From assembly GCA_051293835.1 (NCBI GenBank), contig JBPKMA010000008.1, positions 114,378 through 178,377 of the forward strand: DNA of 64,000 nt. Direction: 5' to 3'. The number at the start of each line of letters is the position of its first letter. Position 1 is the stretch's first letter. The translations under genes and the position numbers were made by a program. This DNA comes from DATLZU01 sp051293835. GTDB lineage: Bacteria > Nitrospirota > Nitrospiria > Nitrospirales > Nitrospiraceae. Shown here in pieces: positions 44,382 to 52,632 of this stretch. The notes below the pieces were generated by a model that saw nothing but the letters and a program-made list of their open reading frames with translations, ran no database searches and was not told where the DNA came from.

Positions 44382-45659
44382 ATGAGAGGGTGGACGTTTT
44401 TCGCCAAAAGCTGGGCGGTGGGTTGCGTGTACGCGGCGCTTCTTTTCGGCTCTCCTGTTCTAGCTGGGACGACGAAGGTCGTTGTCGCCGAGGCAAGCTA
44501 TGTCATGGGCGATGGGGATACCCTGGCAGGTGCGGAGGCGAATGTGCTGTTGAGAGCGAAGCGGAAAGCGGTCGAAGAAGCCGGCGTGTACCTCGAATCC
44601 CTCTTTGTGGACATAGAAAGGACTTCCGGCGACAAAACCGCTCGGATGAATGCGCTTGAGGTACGAACGATCTCGGCTGCCATCACCGAAACGGAAATCC
44701 TAGAATCATACCGGACGTTCGAGGGAGACCGGCCGGTCTTCCGAGTCAAGATTCGCGCGGCCGTCAGCCTCGACAAACTCGAAGAAGCCGTCAAACGGCT
44801 GCACTCCGAGCGGCAACTGGCTGCTAACTACCGCGAACTGCAGCGGGAAAATTCGCAACTCCGCGCCCAGTTGAATGAACTGCGGAAGGAGACACAAGGA
44901 GTGCGCACGTTGCTGATCGAACCGGCACCGAAGTCACAGAACCGACAGCGCGCCAGCGAGCTGGTGCAAGCGGCAATCAGTGCGCAAAACCTTTCCCGAA
45001 AGATCGACTTGGCCACGCAGGCTGTCAGCGCGGACGATCGGTTTATCGACGCGTACATCGTGAGAGGTCAGATCTACTTGCACATCGTTTCCCTCGCTTT
45101 CTCGCGCAAACCCAAGCCAGACGAGTTGTCCCAGTATCTCGAGCGCGCGCGTGCCGACTTCGATCGTGCCTTGGCGCTTGACCCGAACAACACCTGGGCT
45201 CTTCTGGGACGCGGAGATACTCTAACTTGGTACAAGAACATGGAAGAAGCCGCCAAGGACTACGAGCGGGTCCTGGAGATCGATCCTCTCTTCGACCTCG
45301 CGCGACAACGGCTCATCACCCTGTATACCACCCTCGCCAGGAAGCAGGCCGCCGCCAAGCAGTGGCCTCAGGCACTGGCTACTTTAGACAAGCTCCTCGG
45401 GGCTGCATTCGGCGACAGTTGGCTGGTTTATCAAAAGGAGGCGTACCTGCTGCGCAGCGAGATTTACACCAAGTTGAAACAGCCTCAACGTGCCATTGAG
45501 GATCTTTCCATTGTCGTGCGTGCGGATCCCACCGATAAAGACGCCTTTTTACGCCGCGCCAAGCTTTATCAGGGACTAATGTTGGGTCGGTTAGCCAAGG
45601 ACGACTTTGAGCGCGCCTGCGCGCTGGGCTCTACGATCGCCTGCCAGCAGCTCCCTTGA
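44382..45659 (+). CDS. Exported TPR-repeat protein
   Basis: 425 residues. Signal peptide to about residue 28 (GSPVLAG). A domain with AEASYVMGDGDTLAGAEA, RAKRKAVEEAGVYLESLF and ISAAITETEILESYR resembles the LPP20/FlgT-N-like fold. A coiled coil follows at about 135-175 (YRELQRENSQLRAQLNEL), then TPR units (about 195-420) such as AFDRALALDPNNTWALLGRGD, DYERVLEIDPLFDLARQRL and DLSIVVRADPTDKDAFLRRA in form. A periplasmic scaffold role is inferred. Stands alone, upstream of the oxidoreductase operon. Confidence 0.82.
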   Translation: MRGWTFFAKSWAVGCVYAALLFGSPVLAGTTKVVVAEASYVMGDGDTLAGAEANVLLRAKRKAVEEAGVYLESLFVDIERTSGDKTARMNALEVRTISAAITETEILESYRTFEGDRPVFRVKIRAAVSLDKLEEAVKRLHSERQLAANYRELQRENSQLRAQLNELRKETQGVRTLLIEPAPKSQNRQRASELVQAAISAQNLSRKIDLATQAVSADDRFIDAYIVRGQIYLHIVSLAFSRKPKPDELSQYLERARADFDRALALDPNNTWALLGRGDTLTWYKNMEEAAKDYERVLEIDPLFDLARQRLITLYTTLARKQAAAKQWPQALATLDKLLGAAFGDSWLVYQKEAYLLRSEIYTKLKQPQRAIEDLSIVVRADPTDKDAFLRRAKLYQGLMLGRLAKDDFERACALGSTIACQQLP

Positions 45660-45799
45660 GCCAACCGGCCAGAAAACGAAGGCCGTTCACCCCGCAGGCC
45701 CCAAACCGCGCATGAAGGACCTGAAGCAGAGGCTCAGGAAGATTTTCCCTCATCTTTTTCCTCATCCCTTTCGGGAAGCCCACGATGGCGCGTACGCAA
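45660..45799. other. Intergenic spacer
   Basis: No gene, RNA or repeat is recognised in this part of the gap between the TPR gene and the oxidoreductase promoter. Confidence 0.5.
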
Positions 45800-45829
45800 T
45801 TGACAGTCTGAAAGAATGCCAACTATAAT
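45800..45829 (+). promoter_or_regulatory. Consensus sigma-70 promoter of the 2-oxoacid oxidoreductase operon
   Basis: TTGACA (45800-45805), an 18-nt spacer and TATAAT (45824-45829): both hexamers match perfectly. It gives a leader of about 165 nt before the first gene at 46002. A constitutive, strong promoter is expected for a central carbon-fixation enzyme. Confidence 0.85.
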
Positions 45830-46001
45830 TTTACCTCCGGTGTGCATTCTTAGTTCCAAAGACCTACAGGGATCCGCTCCCGTAGCCCAAAATTTCTTTA
45901 TGGTGGGCCTTCTGTTGTCTTGCGGTAGTAGAGGGAAACGGCATAGAGTGGCGTTAGACTGTCAAATTGCTTTCATGTTCGCCTGAGGAGAAGAAGCAGG
46001 G

Positions 46002-46640
46002 ATGAACCAACACTATCGCGTCCTTCCTGGACCAGAGCACTTTCTGCCCCCTGCAGCGGCCACCATGGGCATTCAGCTTCCGAACCCTGGAGAAGCCCAT
46101 ATCAACGGCGTCATCGTTCCCGAAGAACAGGCGATGGAAGAAGCTGCCAGGCAGTTCCTGATGGCGAAGGTCCCGACGATCTTTCCTGGTCCCCTCGTGC
46201 TCTGGGCTTGGAACGAGAAAGCGGCCCAAAAGGCGACCGCTATTCGGCACCTCTACGAAACTCTCAGAGAGTGCGTTCAGCCTGGCCAGAAACCCATGCT
46301 GATTCCCATGCCCGATTACCGGCCGAAATACCCCAAGATCAATCCGGAAATTGAAATCAATCCCAACCATCCGAACCTCACGATTTGGCACAACAAGATC
46401 GACTGCTGCATGTTCGTCGGCGTTCACTGTCATCAGGCGAATTTGTCGTTGAAAATCATCCGGGGCGGGACCTCGTGCTACACGATTGCCATGTGCGCCC
46501 AGGCAGGCCATGAAGACGCGATGCTGTCGTTTCGTGATGCGACGCCTGAGAAAATCATGCGCTTGGCCGAGTGGGTGCGCAAATTGAAAGGAACGGTCGA
46601 ACCCCGTTTGACATCGGTCAAGAGCACGGCCTCAAACTAA
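46002..46640 (+). CDS. 2-oxoacid:ferredoxin oxidoreductase, accessory (epsilon-type) subunit
   Basis: 212 residues, annotated in related genomes as a CODH beta-subunit-like or PorE/ForE-like protein. Features: FPGPLVLWAWNEKAAQKA, YPKINPEIEINPNHPNL and WHNKIDCCMFVGVHCHQANL with three Cys/His residues. ATG with GAGGAG upstream. It is the first gene of a five-gene set and precedes the catalytic alpha subunit. Five-subunit pyruvate and 2-oxoglutarate oxidoreductases are known from Hydrogenobacter and Nitrospira; this is the likely fifth subunit. Whether it serves pyruvate or 2-oxoglutarate cannot be told. Confidence 0.75.
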   Translation: MNQHYRVLPGPEHFLPPAAATMGIQLPNPGEAHINGVIVPEEQAMEEAARQFLMAKVPTIFPGPLVLWAWNEKAAQKATAIRHLYETLRECVQPGQKPMLIPMPDYRPKYPKINPEIEINPNHPNLTIWHNKIDCCMFVGVHCHQANLSLKIIRGGTSCYTIAMCAQAGHEDAMLSFRDATPEKIMRLAEWVRKLKGTVEPRLTSVKSTASN

Positions 46641-46682
46641 TGAATGTTTGAGCGTTCGCTGCGGAGAAAGGAGGCTGGGGCC

Positions 46683-47894
46683 ATGGCGGAGGGAAAGTCG
46701 GTCATCGGGACACAGAACAAAAAGGGTCAAACATACACAGATCCTTGGTACATGCTGCACGAGGCCCCACGCACACCCTCGTTTTTCACCGGGAGCGAAG
46801 TTATCAAGGAAGCCATCCGTCGGGCGAGCTGTGACATCATGATCGCCTATCCGATTACGCCCCAATCGGAAGCTGCGGCGTTGATTGGAGAATTGTTCGC
46901 GGAAGGCTATGTCGGCGATTATTTCCGCGGCGAGAGCGAATTTGCTGTCATGTCGCAATGCGCCGGCGCCGCATTCGGGGGAGCTAGAGTGTTCACGACC
47001 ACCGCCGGTCCTGGCACCATGCGCGCTATGGAAAACTTCCCCATGTGGGCTGGCGCGCGGTTGCCGATCCAGATGATCGTCACCTGCCGAGGCATCAACT
47101 CGCCGCTGTCAATCCAACCGGACACGTTGGAGATTTCATACCTCTTGAACACCGGCATGTTGGTCTGGCACGCGGAGACGGCGCAGGACTTTTTCGACTG
47201 GATTTTGAAGGGGTATATGGTCGCGGAGGAGCCGGACGTTCACTTGCCGTTGGCGCTCTGCTGCGACGGCTTCTTCGTCACGCACACCAAGGACGTGGTC
47301 TATTTGACCCCGGCAGACATGTGTCTGCCGCCTTACGACCCTTATCGCTCGCCGGTGCCTTGCATGGACATGGAATGCCCACCTGTCCGGATGATGCGCG
47401 ATCCCTTCGTGATGAAAAGCAATTACATCAGTTACGCCACCCACGCCAGTTGGCAACAAGAGGTCTGGGCAGCGGTTGAACGCTCTCGTAAACATACGAT
47501 CCGTTGGCTCAACGGCCTCATCGATGCCGAAAACACCGACGCCGAGATTATGATCGTAGCCTCGGGCACCGCCGTGTCACAAGGGCGAGAGGCCATCCGC
47601 ATGTTAGAAGATGAAGGGATCCGCTGCGGGCTCGTCAAAATCAAAACGTTGCGTCCATGGCCGGCAGACGAAATCCGAGAGGCGACCAAACACGCCAAAC
47701 ACATCTTTGTGCCAGAATTTAACGTCACGGGATGGTTGGCCAAAGAAATCCGAGCCACAATTCCGGATCACCACCGTGTGTATGCGGGCCCCCATGTCTG
47801 CGGCGGCATGACCATGCCACCGGAAATCATTGTCTCTGAAATCAAGACGGCATTGGGGATGCGAGCCATATCGCTGGCCGGACGCGGGAGCTGA
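46683..47894 (+). CDS. porA: 2-oxoacid:ferredoxin oxidoreductase, alpha subunit
   Basis: Binds the 2-oxoacid and one half of the TPP site; reductive carboxylation of acetyl-CoA or succinyl-CoA in the reverse TCA cycle. It has 403 residues from the ATG at 46683 (AAGGAGG upstream). N-terminal core: FFTGSEVIKEAIRRASCD and IMIAYPITPQSEAAALIGEL with the PITPQSE motif, then FRGESEFAVMSQCAGAAFGGARVFTTTAGPG in form. The C-terminal transketolase-C-like domain has MIVASGTAVSQGREAI. Cytoplasmic. The substrate is not decided by sequence, so the symbol is generic. Confidence 0.9.
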   Translation: MAEGKSVIGTQNKKGQTYTDPWYMLHEAPRTPSFFTGSEVIKEAIRRASCDIMIAYPITPQSEAAALIGELFAEGYVGDYFRGESEFAVMSQCAGAAFGGARVFTTTAGPGTMRAMENFPMWAGARLPIQMIVTCRGINSPLSIQPDTLEISYLLNTGMLVWHAETAQDFFDWILKGYMVAEEPDVHLPLALCCDGFFVTHTKDVVYLTPADMCLPPYDPYRSPVPCMDMECPPVRMMRDPFVMKSNYISYATHASWQQEVWAAVERSRKHTIRWLNGLIDAENTDAEIMIVASGTAVSQGREAIRMLEDEGIRCGLVKIKTLRPWPADEIREATKHAKHIFVPEFNVTGWLAKEIRATIPDHHRVYAGPHVCGGMTMPPEIIVSEIKTALGMRAISLAGRGS

Positions 47895-47988
47895 GCAAAT
47901 AGCTGACACCGCGAGCTTCCAACAGTTGGAAGCGGCGGGCTCTCGGCTGTTGGCCGCTTGCTCTCCTGAAGACGAAGAGGAGGCATCC

Positions 47989-48894
47989 ATGAGCAAAGAG
48001 CGAATTAAAATCGCGCCGGAATTCTTCGATATCATGCCGCCCGAGTATCAAGATTTGGTACACCGGGCGACGTACGGCAAGGAAGACCGGGGGTGGAAGG
48101 ATATTGGAACCTCCAAGGAACTGATCGAAGAGCACTCGCTCTGCGCCGGATGCCCCGAATCCATGGCATTCCGGTACATCCTGGCGTCCCTGCCGAATCC
48201 TGAAGACACGGTTATGGTGGGATCAACCGGCTGTACCAGCCTGGTGTTTCCTCATGTCGCCGTGCACAACATCCATTCGTTGTTCGGCAACCAAAATGCC
48301 ATCGCGTCGGGTCTTAAGCGCGCACTGACGCTCCGATTTCCAGGTCGAATCAAGGACGTCGTCGTGTTGGCAGGCGATGGCGCGACAGTGGACATCGGGT
48401 TGGACATGACCCTCCAGTCCTGGTTCCGCCAGGAGAAATTCACCACAATCTGTTTTGACAACGAACTGTATGCCAACACTGGCGGCCAAGAAAGCGGTTC
48501 GATGCGGAAGGGTTTTGTCGCCAAGATGGCGCCAGTCGGCAAACAGTTCGAGAAAGTCCGGCTTCCAGAAATCGCTCGCGAATCCGGCTGCCATTATGTC
48601 GTCCAATGCACAGTCAGCAAACCCTCGTTGGTGGAAAAGGTCGTCCGGAACGCCGTGTTCGTGGCTCGCGAGATCGGTCCAACCTATCTTCAGTTTTACA
48701 CCCCATGCATTCTGGAGATCGGCAAGAACAGCATGGAAGGACTCCAGGAAATGCGGGATTCGGAAAAACCGACTGAGCGGTTCGCCTACAAGGAATATGT
48801 GAGCGACACCGCCAAACAGTTCCTGACCGAACTGGCTGCCAAAGAAAAGGAAAAGAAGGCAACCGCGAAACAGTTGGCTGCCCAGGAAGCATAA
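47989..48894 (+). CDS. porB: 2-oxoacid:ferredoxin oxidoreductase, beta subunit (TPP-binding)
   Basis: 301 residues from the ATG at 47989 (GAGGAGG upstream). Conserved Cys pair in HSLCAGCPESMAFRY supports a cluster; the TPP motif is AGDGATVDIGLDMTLQSW with N in FDNELYANTGGQESG. LVFPHVAVHNIHSLFGNQNAIASG holds the mobile-loop region, written as motifs. The C-terminus is lysine/glutamate-rich. It follows the alpha subunit by about 95 nt, a gap containing a small hairpin (GCTTCCAAC / GTTGGAAGC near 47918-47936). Confidence 0.9.
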   Translation: MSKERIKIAPEFFDIMPPEYQDLVHRATYGKEDRGWKDIGTSKELIEEHSLCAGCPESMAFRYILASLPNPEDTVMVGSTGCTSLVFPHVAVHNIHSLFGNQNAIASGLKRALTLRFPGRIKDVVVLAGDGATVDIGLDMTLQSWFRQEKFTTICFDNELYANTGGQESGSMRKGFVAKMAPVGKQFEKVRLPEIARESGCHYVVQCTVSKPSLVEKVVRNAVFVAREIGPTYLQFYTPCILEIGKNSMEGLQEMRDSEKPTERFAYKEYVSDTAKQFLTELAAKEKEKKATAKQLAAQEA

Positions 48895-48928
48895 ATCAAA
48901 CCAGGCGGACAGGTCGGGGAGGACGGAC

Positions 48929-49633
48929 ATGATCAAGAAAAGACTGAATATCCGGATGTCGGGCTTGGGAGGGCAGGGCGCCGTGACCGCCGCCCACGTA
49001 TTGGCGATGGCGGCGAACCGTGACGGCAAGTTTGCCATTTCCAACCCGTTTTTTGGTGCGGAGAAACGGATGGCACCGGCCGAGAGTTACTGCCGCATCG
49101 GGGTTGAACGCATCTATGATCGTGGCGAGCTCGTATTCCCCGACGTGATCGAAGTGTTCCATCCTCAGGTGATCACGATGGGCAAGAGCTACACCATGCC
49201 GTTCTATTCTGGCATCAAGGAAAACGGAGTGGTCATCATCAACTCGGACGTCCCGTTGTTATCCGAGGAAGATATTCAACGCCTGAAGGACCTGAACGTG
49301 GCGGTGTTTTACATCAAGGGGACGCAGATCGCGTTGGAGATCGCCGGCACCGAATTGTCGACCAATATGACCATGATCGGATCGGTTGCCGGCATCACCC
49401 GGTGTGTCACGCTGGAAGCTCTCGATGGCGCCTTGCAGGAGCGGTTTGGGAAAAAATTCGTGGCCTCCGGCGGAACGGCGTCCTTGGATGAAGCGATCAA
49501 AAAAAAGTTCGCCAAGAAAGAAATGCTGCTGCAGAAGAACCTCGCCACTGTCAAGCGCGCATACGAGCTGGCAGCCGAATGGGCGGACAAAAACAATGTC
49601 GAGCTGCGCATCGGCGTCCCGGTGGCGGCCTAA
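48929..49633 (+). CDS. porG: 2-oxoacid:ferredoxin oxidoreductase, gamma subunit
   Basis: 234 residues of the POR/KOR gamma fold. RMSGLGGQGAVTAAHVLAMAA is the N-terminal motif (GLGGQG), with FFGAEKRMAPAESYCRIG and STNMTMIGSVAG following. A lysine-rich C-terminal tail (KKKFAKKEMLLQKN) is present. It lies downstream of the beta subunit with a GGGAGG-type site and upstream of the ferredoxin-like subunit. Confidence 0.9.
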   Translation: MIKKRLNIRMSGLGGQGAVTAAHVLAMAANRDGKFAISNPFFGAEKRMAPAESYCRIGVERIYDRGELVFPDVIEVFHPQVITMGKSYTMPFYSGIKENGVVIINSDVPLLSEEDIQRLKDLNVAVFYIKGTQIALEIAGTELSTNMTMIGSVAGITRCVTLEALDGALQERFGKKFVASGGTASLDEAIKKKFAKKEMLLQKNLATVKRAYELAAEWADKNNVELRIGVPVAA

Positions 49634-49653
49634 CGGAAAAGGAACCTTGACGC

Positions 49654-49932
49654 ATGTATAACGTCGCGCAAGTCATTGAAGAGAAGTGCGTGGCTAAGAA
49701 AGGTTGTCGCCTCTGCATCATGTACTGTCCGGAGGCGAATTGCCTCAATCTCAACGTCGTTAAAATGGTCGCCGAAGTGAATGTTAACCGCTGCAAAGGC
49801 TGTGAACTGTGTGTGGTGGTCTGCAATGCTGCTAAACACCAGGCCATCCAAATGTGCGCAGTCAGCGCCAGTGGGGAGTTGCTGTCGAGAAAAGGCGAAT
49901 CTGCAGCCCTGGGCCAGGCCTACCAGGGCTGA
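49654..49932 (+). CDS. porD: 2-oxoacid:ferredoxin oxidoreductase, delta (2x[4Fe-4S]) subunit
   Basis: 92-residue bacterial ferredoxin-type subunit. Cys at about 12, 18, 21 and 25 and Cys at about 47, 50, 53 and 57 form two cluster motifs (CxxCxxxCP-like and CxxCxxxC). It carries electrons between the TPP centre and ferredoxin. Last gene of the operon; an intrinsic terminator follows 33 nt later. Confidence 0.92.
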   Translation: MYNVAQVIEEKCVAKKGCRLCIMYCPEANCLNLNVVKMVAEVNVNRCKGCELCVVVCNAAKHQAIQMCAVSASGELLSRKGESAALGQAYQG

Positions 49933-49964
49933 TCCAACCCGGGCCTCTGTATCACAGTGGGAAA

Positions 49965-49995
49965 CCCCATGGCGCTTGCGCTATGGGGTTTTTTG
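49965..49995 (+). terminator. Intrinsic terminator of the oxidoreductase operon
   Basis: A stem of CCCCATGGCGC with GCGCTATGGGG (one mismatch) around a short loop is followed directly by TTTTTT. Strong plus-strand terminator just after the ferredoxin-like subunit gene. Confidence 0.88.
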
Positions 49996-50024
49996 TTGTT
50001 GGACGAGTTTCCACGGGGCACGCC

Positions 50025-50297
50025 ATGATGGGAAGCGAAAACAACGATGTGCGGTCGTTGATCATGGAAATTTCGACTTTGCTGAAGGAATTTCCCGAAG
50101 CGTTGGAACGTCGGGCAGCCGAAATCCAGGCCACAGGCAAGGACCCGGAATTAGCCGGCAAGCTGGCCAAAGGCGCCGACGCGATGCGCGACAGCGGGAA
50201 CATTTATTTGAGCTGGGCCCGCCATTACGCAGCGCTGTCCGAAGGCAATGCCGACGTCGCGGACGACGAAGACGACTCCGAGGACTTCAGCGTATAG
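50025..50297 (+). CDS. Small acidic hypothetical protein
   Basis: 90 residues: MMGSENNDVRSLIMEIST then a helical, Ala/Glu-rich segment (LLKEFPEALERRAAEIQ) and an acidic tail (DVADDEDDSEDFSV). Tandem ATGs at 50025 and 50028 and a purine-rich GGGG before them suggest translation. The open frame extends upstream across the terminator but without similarity. No domain is recognised. It lies between the oxidoreductase terminator and tRNA-Asn. Plausible but unproven. Confidence 0.55.
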   Translation: MMGSENNDVRSLIMEISTLLKEFPEALERRAAEIQATGKDPELAGKLAKGADAMRDSGNIYLSWARHYAALSEGNADVADDEDDSEDFSV

Positions 50298-50343
50298 ATC
50301 AAGAGAACCCTTCCCTGTGCCTCTCCCAGGCCGCAGTGGTTTG

Positions 50344-50352
50344 TGCTACAAT
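50344..50352 (+). promoter_or_regulatory. Extended -10 promoter for tRNA-Asn
   Basis: TGC-TACAAT (50344-50352) is an extended -10 with a 5/6 hexamer, 28 nt upstream of the tRNA. No good -35 is seen, as extended -10 promoters allow. Confidence 0.5.
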
Positions 50353-50379
50353 GCGCCCGTTTGTCATCCGGAGATGAAT

Positions 50380-50455
50380 TCCCCGGTAGCTCAGTTGGTA
50401 GAGCGGTCGGCTGTTAACCGATTGGTCGCAGGTTCGAGTCCTGCCCGGGGAGCCA
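50380..50455 (+). tRNA. tRNA-Asn (GUU anticodon), CCA encoded
   Basis: 76 nt including CCA. Acceptor TCCCCGG pairs with CCGGGGA; D-arm GCTCAGTTGGTAGAGC; anticodon stem-loop CGGCTGTTAACCG with GTT; T-arm CGCAGGTTCGAGTCCTGCG-like. Complete cloverleaf. Its 3' side borders a decayed island. Confidence 0.96.
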
Positions 50456-50463
50456 AATCACCT

Positions 50464-50520
50464 CAGTGTACGAACCGAGGGCGGGTTTGGTAACCCGTAC
50501 CAGGCCTCGACCGTACACTG
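50464..50520. repeat. Strong 57-nt nested hairpin
   Basis: CAGTGTACG at 50464-50472 is the exact inverse of CGTACACTG at 50512-50520. Inside, CCGAGG pairs with CCTCG and CGGGTT pairs with AACCCG around a TGG loop. It lies 9 nt after tRNA-Asn and has no T-tract. It could be an element end, a processing signal or a terminator. Confidence 0.6.
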
Positions 50521-51275
50521 ATCATGTCATGAACGAGGACCTTCTTCACCAACCGGTGGAGAAGATCCTGCATTTGCGGGTTCGTCCACCACCGCCAGGA
50601 GCAACGCCCAGTCGACCTCCGGTAGATCCGGGCGCTTCTGCCGCGTCTCCAGGTCTCGCTTCTCGGCCTCGAGGAGATACAGGAGACCGAAAACCAATAG
50701 TGACCTCGGGAGAGTCCAGAAGCTTGAGGAAGACCGGTGCACAGTCACCGAAGAAAGAACACGAGCCGCTCTGGCAGCAACTCAAGAACTCCCGGAAATC
50801 GGCGAGTACCTCTCCTACCAACCGGACGAACCCGCATCCTGGTCTACGGAGCCCGCTAACTTTTCCGCTCCGCGACGCCTCCTGTCGCGCCCACGACCAC
50901 CTGTTGCCGCGCCTTGCTGGTGAAGGCGCGACTTGGCGCAGCCGGGCGGATGGAAAAGGGGTCGGGAGTCTTTTCTCCGAAGCCCGGGTCGCGTGACCGT
51001 CATCCCTGGAACACGTCACCTCCCATTCGCGCTCCCCTGCCTCTAACTCCATCGGGGGGCCGGCCCCTTGACAAACCTGGAGCAGGTTCGGTCAAGAAAA
51101 GACTCCCGACCCCTTTTCTACGATCCGACCGCCTGATCCGCGGCGGGTTGCGACTGCAGGAGGCACAGCCGATGCCGCAGGCAGGCGCCGCGCGCCGCAC
51201 CCGCCATTGGACGCCGGTGTCCTCTCTCCAGCATCCGTCCGCGGGCGGCGCTTTGGCGTCCAGGCGGCTGTGCGA
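50521..51275. other. Decayed interval with a MITE-like repeat, no intact gene
   Basis: Open frames on both strands are Arg/Pro/Ser-rich and show no family motif. A minus-strand frame near 50527-50748 (LLVFGLLYLLEAEKRDLE) is the only locally protein-like piece; I cannot name it. The inverted-repeat element at 50953-51118 lies inside. Confidence 0.4.
50953..51118. repeat. 166-bp MITE-like element with 24-bp perfect terminal inverted repeats
   Basis: The 24 bp at 50953-50976 (GAAAAGGGGTCGGGAGTC then TTTTCT) are the exact reverse complement of 51095-51118. The roughly 118 bp between carry no gene. This is the layout of a MITE or of a REP-type palindromic unit; the GGGGTCGGGAGTC word is reminiscent of REP sequences next to RAYT-type transposases. 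No target duplication was identified. Confidence 0.6.
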
Positions 51276-51480
51276 TCAGTAATACCGCGCGAGCGCGAAG
51301 TCGTGGCCCGTGCCGCTGTCGCTGTAGCCCGCCACCACGATCTTGCCGTCGGGCGCAAGCGCGAGAGCCTAGGCCTCGCCGGTGCCGGAGCCGATCGCGG
51401 TCACGACCGCGCCACCGCTCCCAAAGCTCGTATCCAGCGTGCCATTGGCGGTGTAGCGCGTCAGCGCGATGTCGCCGCTA
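51276..51480 (-). pseudogene. delta-60 repeat protein fragment with in-frame TAG
   Basis: The minus strand reads GDIALTRYTANGTLDTSFG then SGGAVVTAIGSGTGEA, a TAG at 51371-51369, and ALALAPDGKIVVAGYSDSG, GHDFALARYY and a stop. This is one and a half units of the delta-60 beta-propeller repeat (NxDGxLDxSFGxxG...ALxPDGKIVVAG). No start or further repeats exist. It is joined directly to the end of the ARC-type ATPase relic. Confidence 0.6.
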
Positions 51481-52632
51481 TCTATAAAATAATCTGGCAG
51501 CTTCATCCACTCCTCCACCGCGTCGTCCGGCGGCAGAACTTCACCCTCTCGATATTCGGCGGTCGTGGACTCCAGGAGATCCTCGGCAATAATCCCCCTG
51601 CGCATCGGTCTCAGCGGCGCCATGAACCGCCCGCTCGATCGCCCGTTCCTTCGCCCGTTGGGCAATGGAGGCGAGCATCGCGCCGCTGACCAGATCGCCA
51701 CGATCCAGCACCTTGTGCTGTCCGCAGCGGAGCCGGACGGACAACAGCCGGTTCTCATCGCTGCGCCGAAAGACGGCTTCCCCACTGGCGGCCATCGGCG
51801 CCTCGCAGGCTTTCACCTGCTCACCGGCGGATTCGACGCTCGTCGATTCGCTCGCCACTTCGACAGGCTGGCCGCAGCGGCCTGACCGATCAAGGTCTTC
51901 CCGCACCCGGACGGTCTGTCCAGCAGAACCCCCTTGGGTTGTGTAAAGCGATAGCGGCGAAAGGTTTCGGCATGCAGCAGCAGCAGCAGCAGCAGATATT
52001 CAATGGCCTTACGGAGCGCCTTGATCGCAACTCGTTGTCCCCCGATCTGGTCCAGGTGACCTTTGGCACCTCATCCGACACGTGTGCCTTGGCCTTCCGG
52101 TCTTCGCGGCACTCGATTGCGATCCGATGGCTGGGCTCGATCCGCACCTCATCGCCAGCCTTCAAGGCCGTGCTGATCAGATCGCTCGACCGCGGCAGGA
52201 TCAGCGCTTGCCTCCCCGGCTCCTGCTCGAAACGAATGCGGCCGTCCGGCAGGGTCTCCGCCACCTTGAGGACGGGACCGCCGCAGATCGTACCTCAGTG
52301 CCTTAATCACAGCGTAGGCTTCGTTGACAAGCACCTGCGCGCCGATTTTGAGGTCGTCCGCCGCGATACGCGGGTCCACCGTGTGGACGATGCGGGCCAC
52401 CCCTCCGGCGGGCAGTTCCAACAAGATGCCAATGCGGTTCGCCGGCGCGGTCAGTTTTGGCGACCACGGCGCTCAGGTTCTTAAACTCCGCCTCGCGCTA
52501 CTCCTGCGCCGCAGCGTTCAGCAGAGGTGACGCAACTTGTCCGGAACGTTCCGGCGGGGATCCCTGTCCGGAAATAGGGCAAGACAGACCGAAGCGCAGA
52601 CTCGCCGTCCGCTCGATCCGTTCATCGGTCAT
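51481..52632 (-). pseudogene. ARC/Mpa-type proteasomal AAA ATPase, internally deleted
   Basis: From the ATG at 52632 the minus strand shows, across several frames: a TAG at 52500-52498; the OB region RIGILLELPAGGVARIVHTVDPRI (motif form); VLVNEAYAVIKAL; AETLPDGRIRFEQEPGR; VPKVTW, IGGQ and a run of seven Leu; HAETFRRY; TQPKGVLLD and the Walker A SGCGKTLIGQ. Sequence then jumps within about 45 codons to DENRLLSVRLRCG, DLVSGAMLASIAQRAKERAI and EYREGEVLPPDDAVEEW, the ARC C-terminus. Walker B, sensor motifs and pore loop are missing, and several frameshifts are present. It once unfolded proteins for a 20S proteasome; no pup or prc genes are in the window. Confidence 0.75.
51975..51995. repeat. (CAG)7 trinucleotide run inside the ATPase relic
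   Basis: Seven CAG units on the plus strand, CTG on the minus, encoding seven Leu where ARC proteins have a short non-repetitive stretch before the HAETF-like motif. Probably a slippage expansion after loss of selection. Confidence 0.85.

Noticed and set aside
48223..49044. 273-codon minus-strand frame opposite the beta and gamma subunits
   Set aside because: Spans two real genes in antisense and shows no motif.
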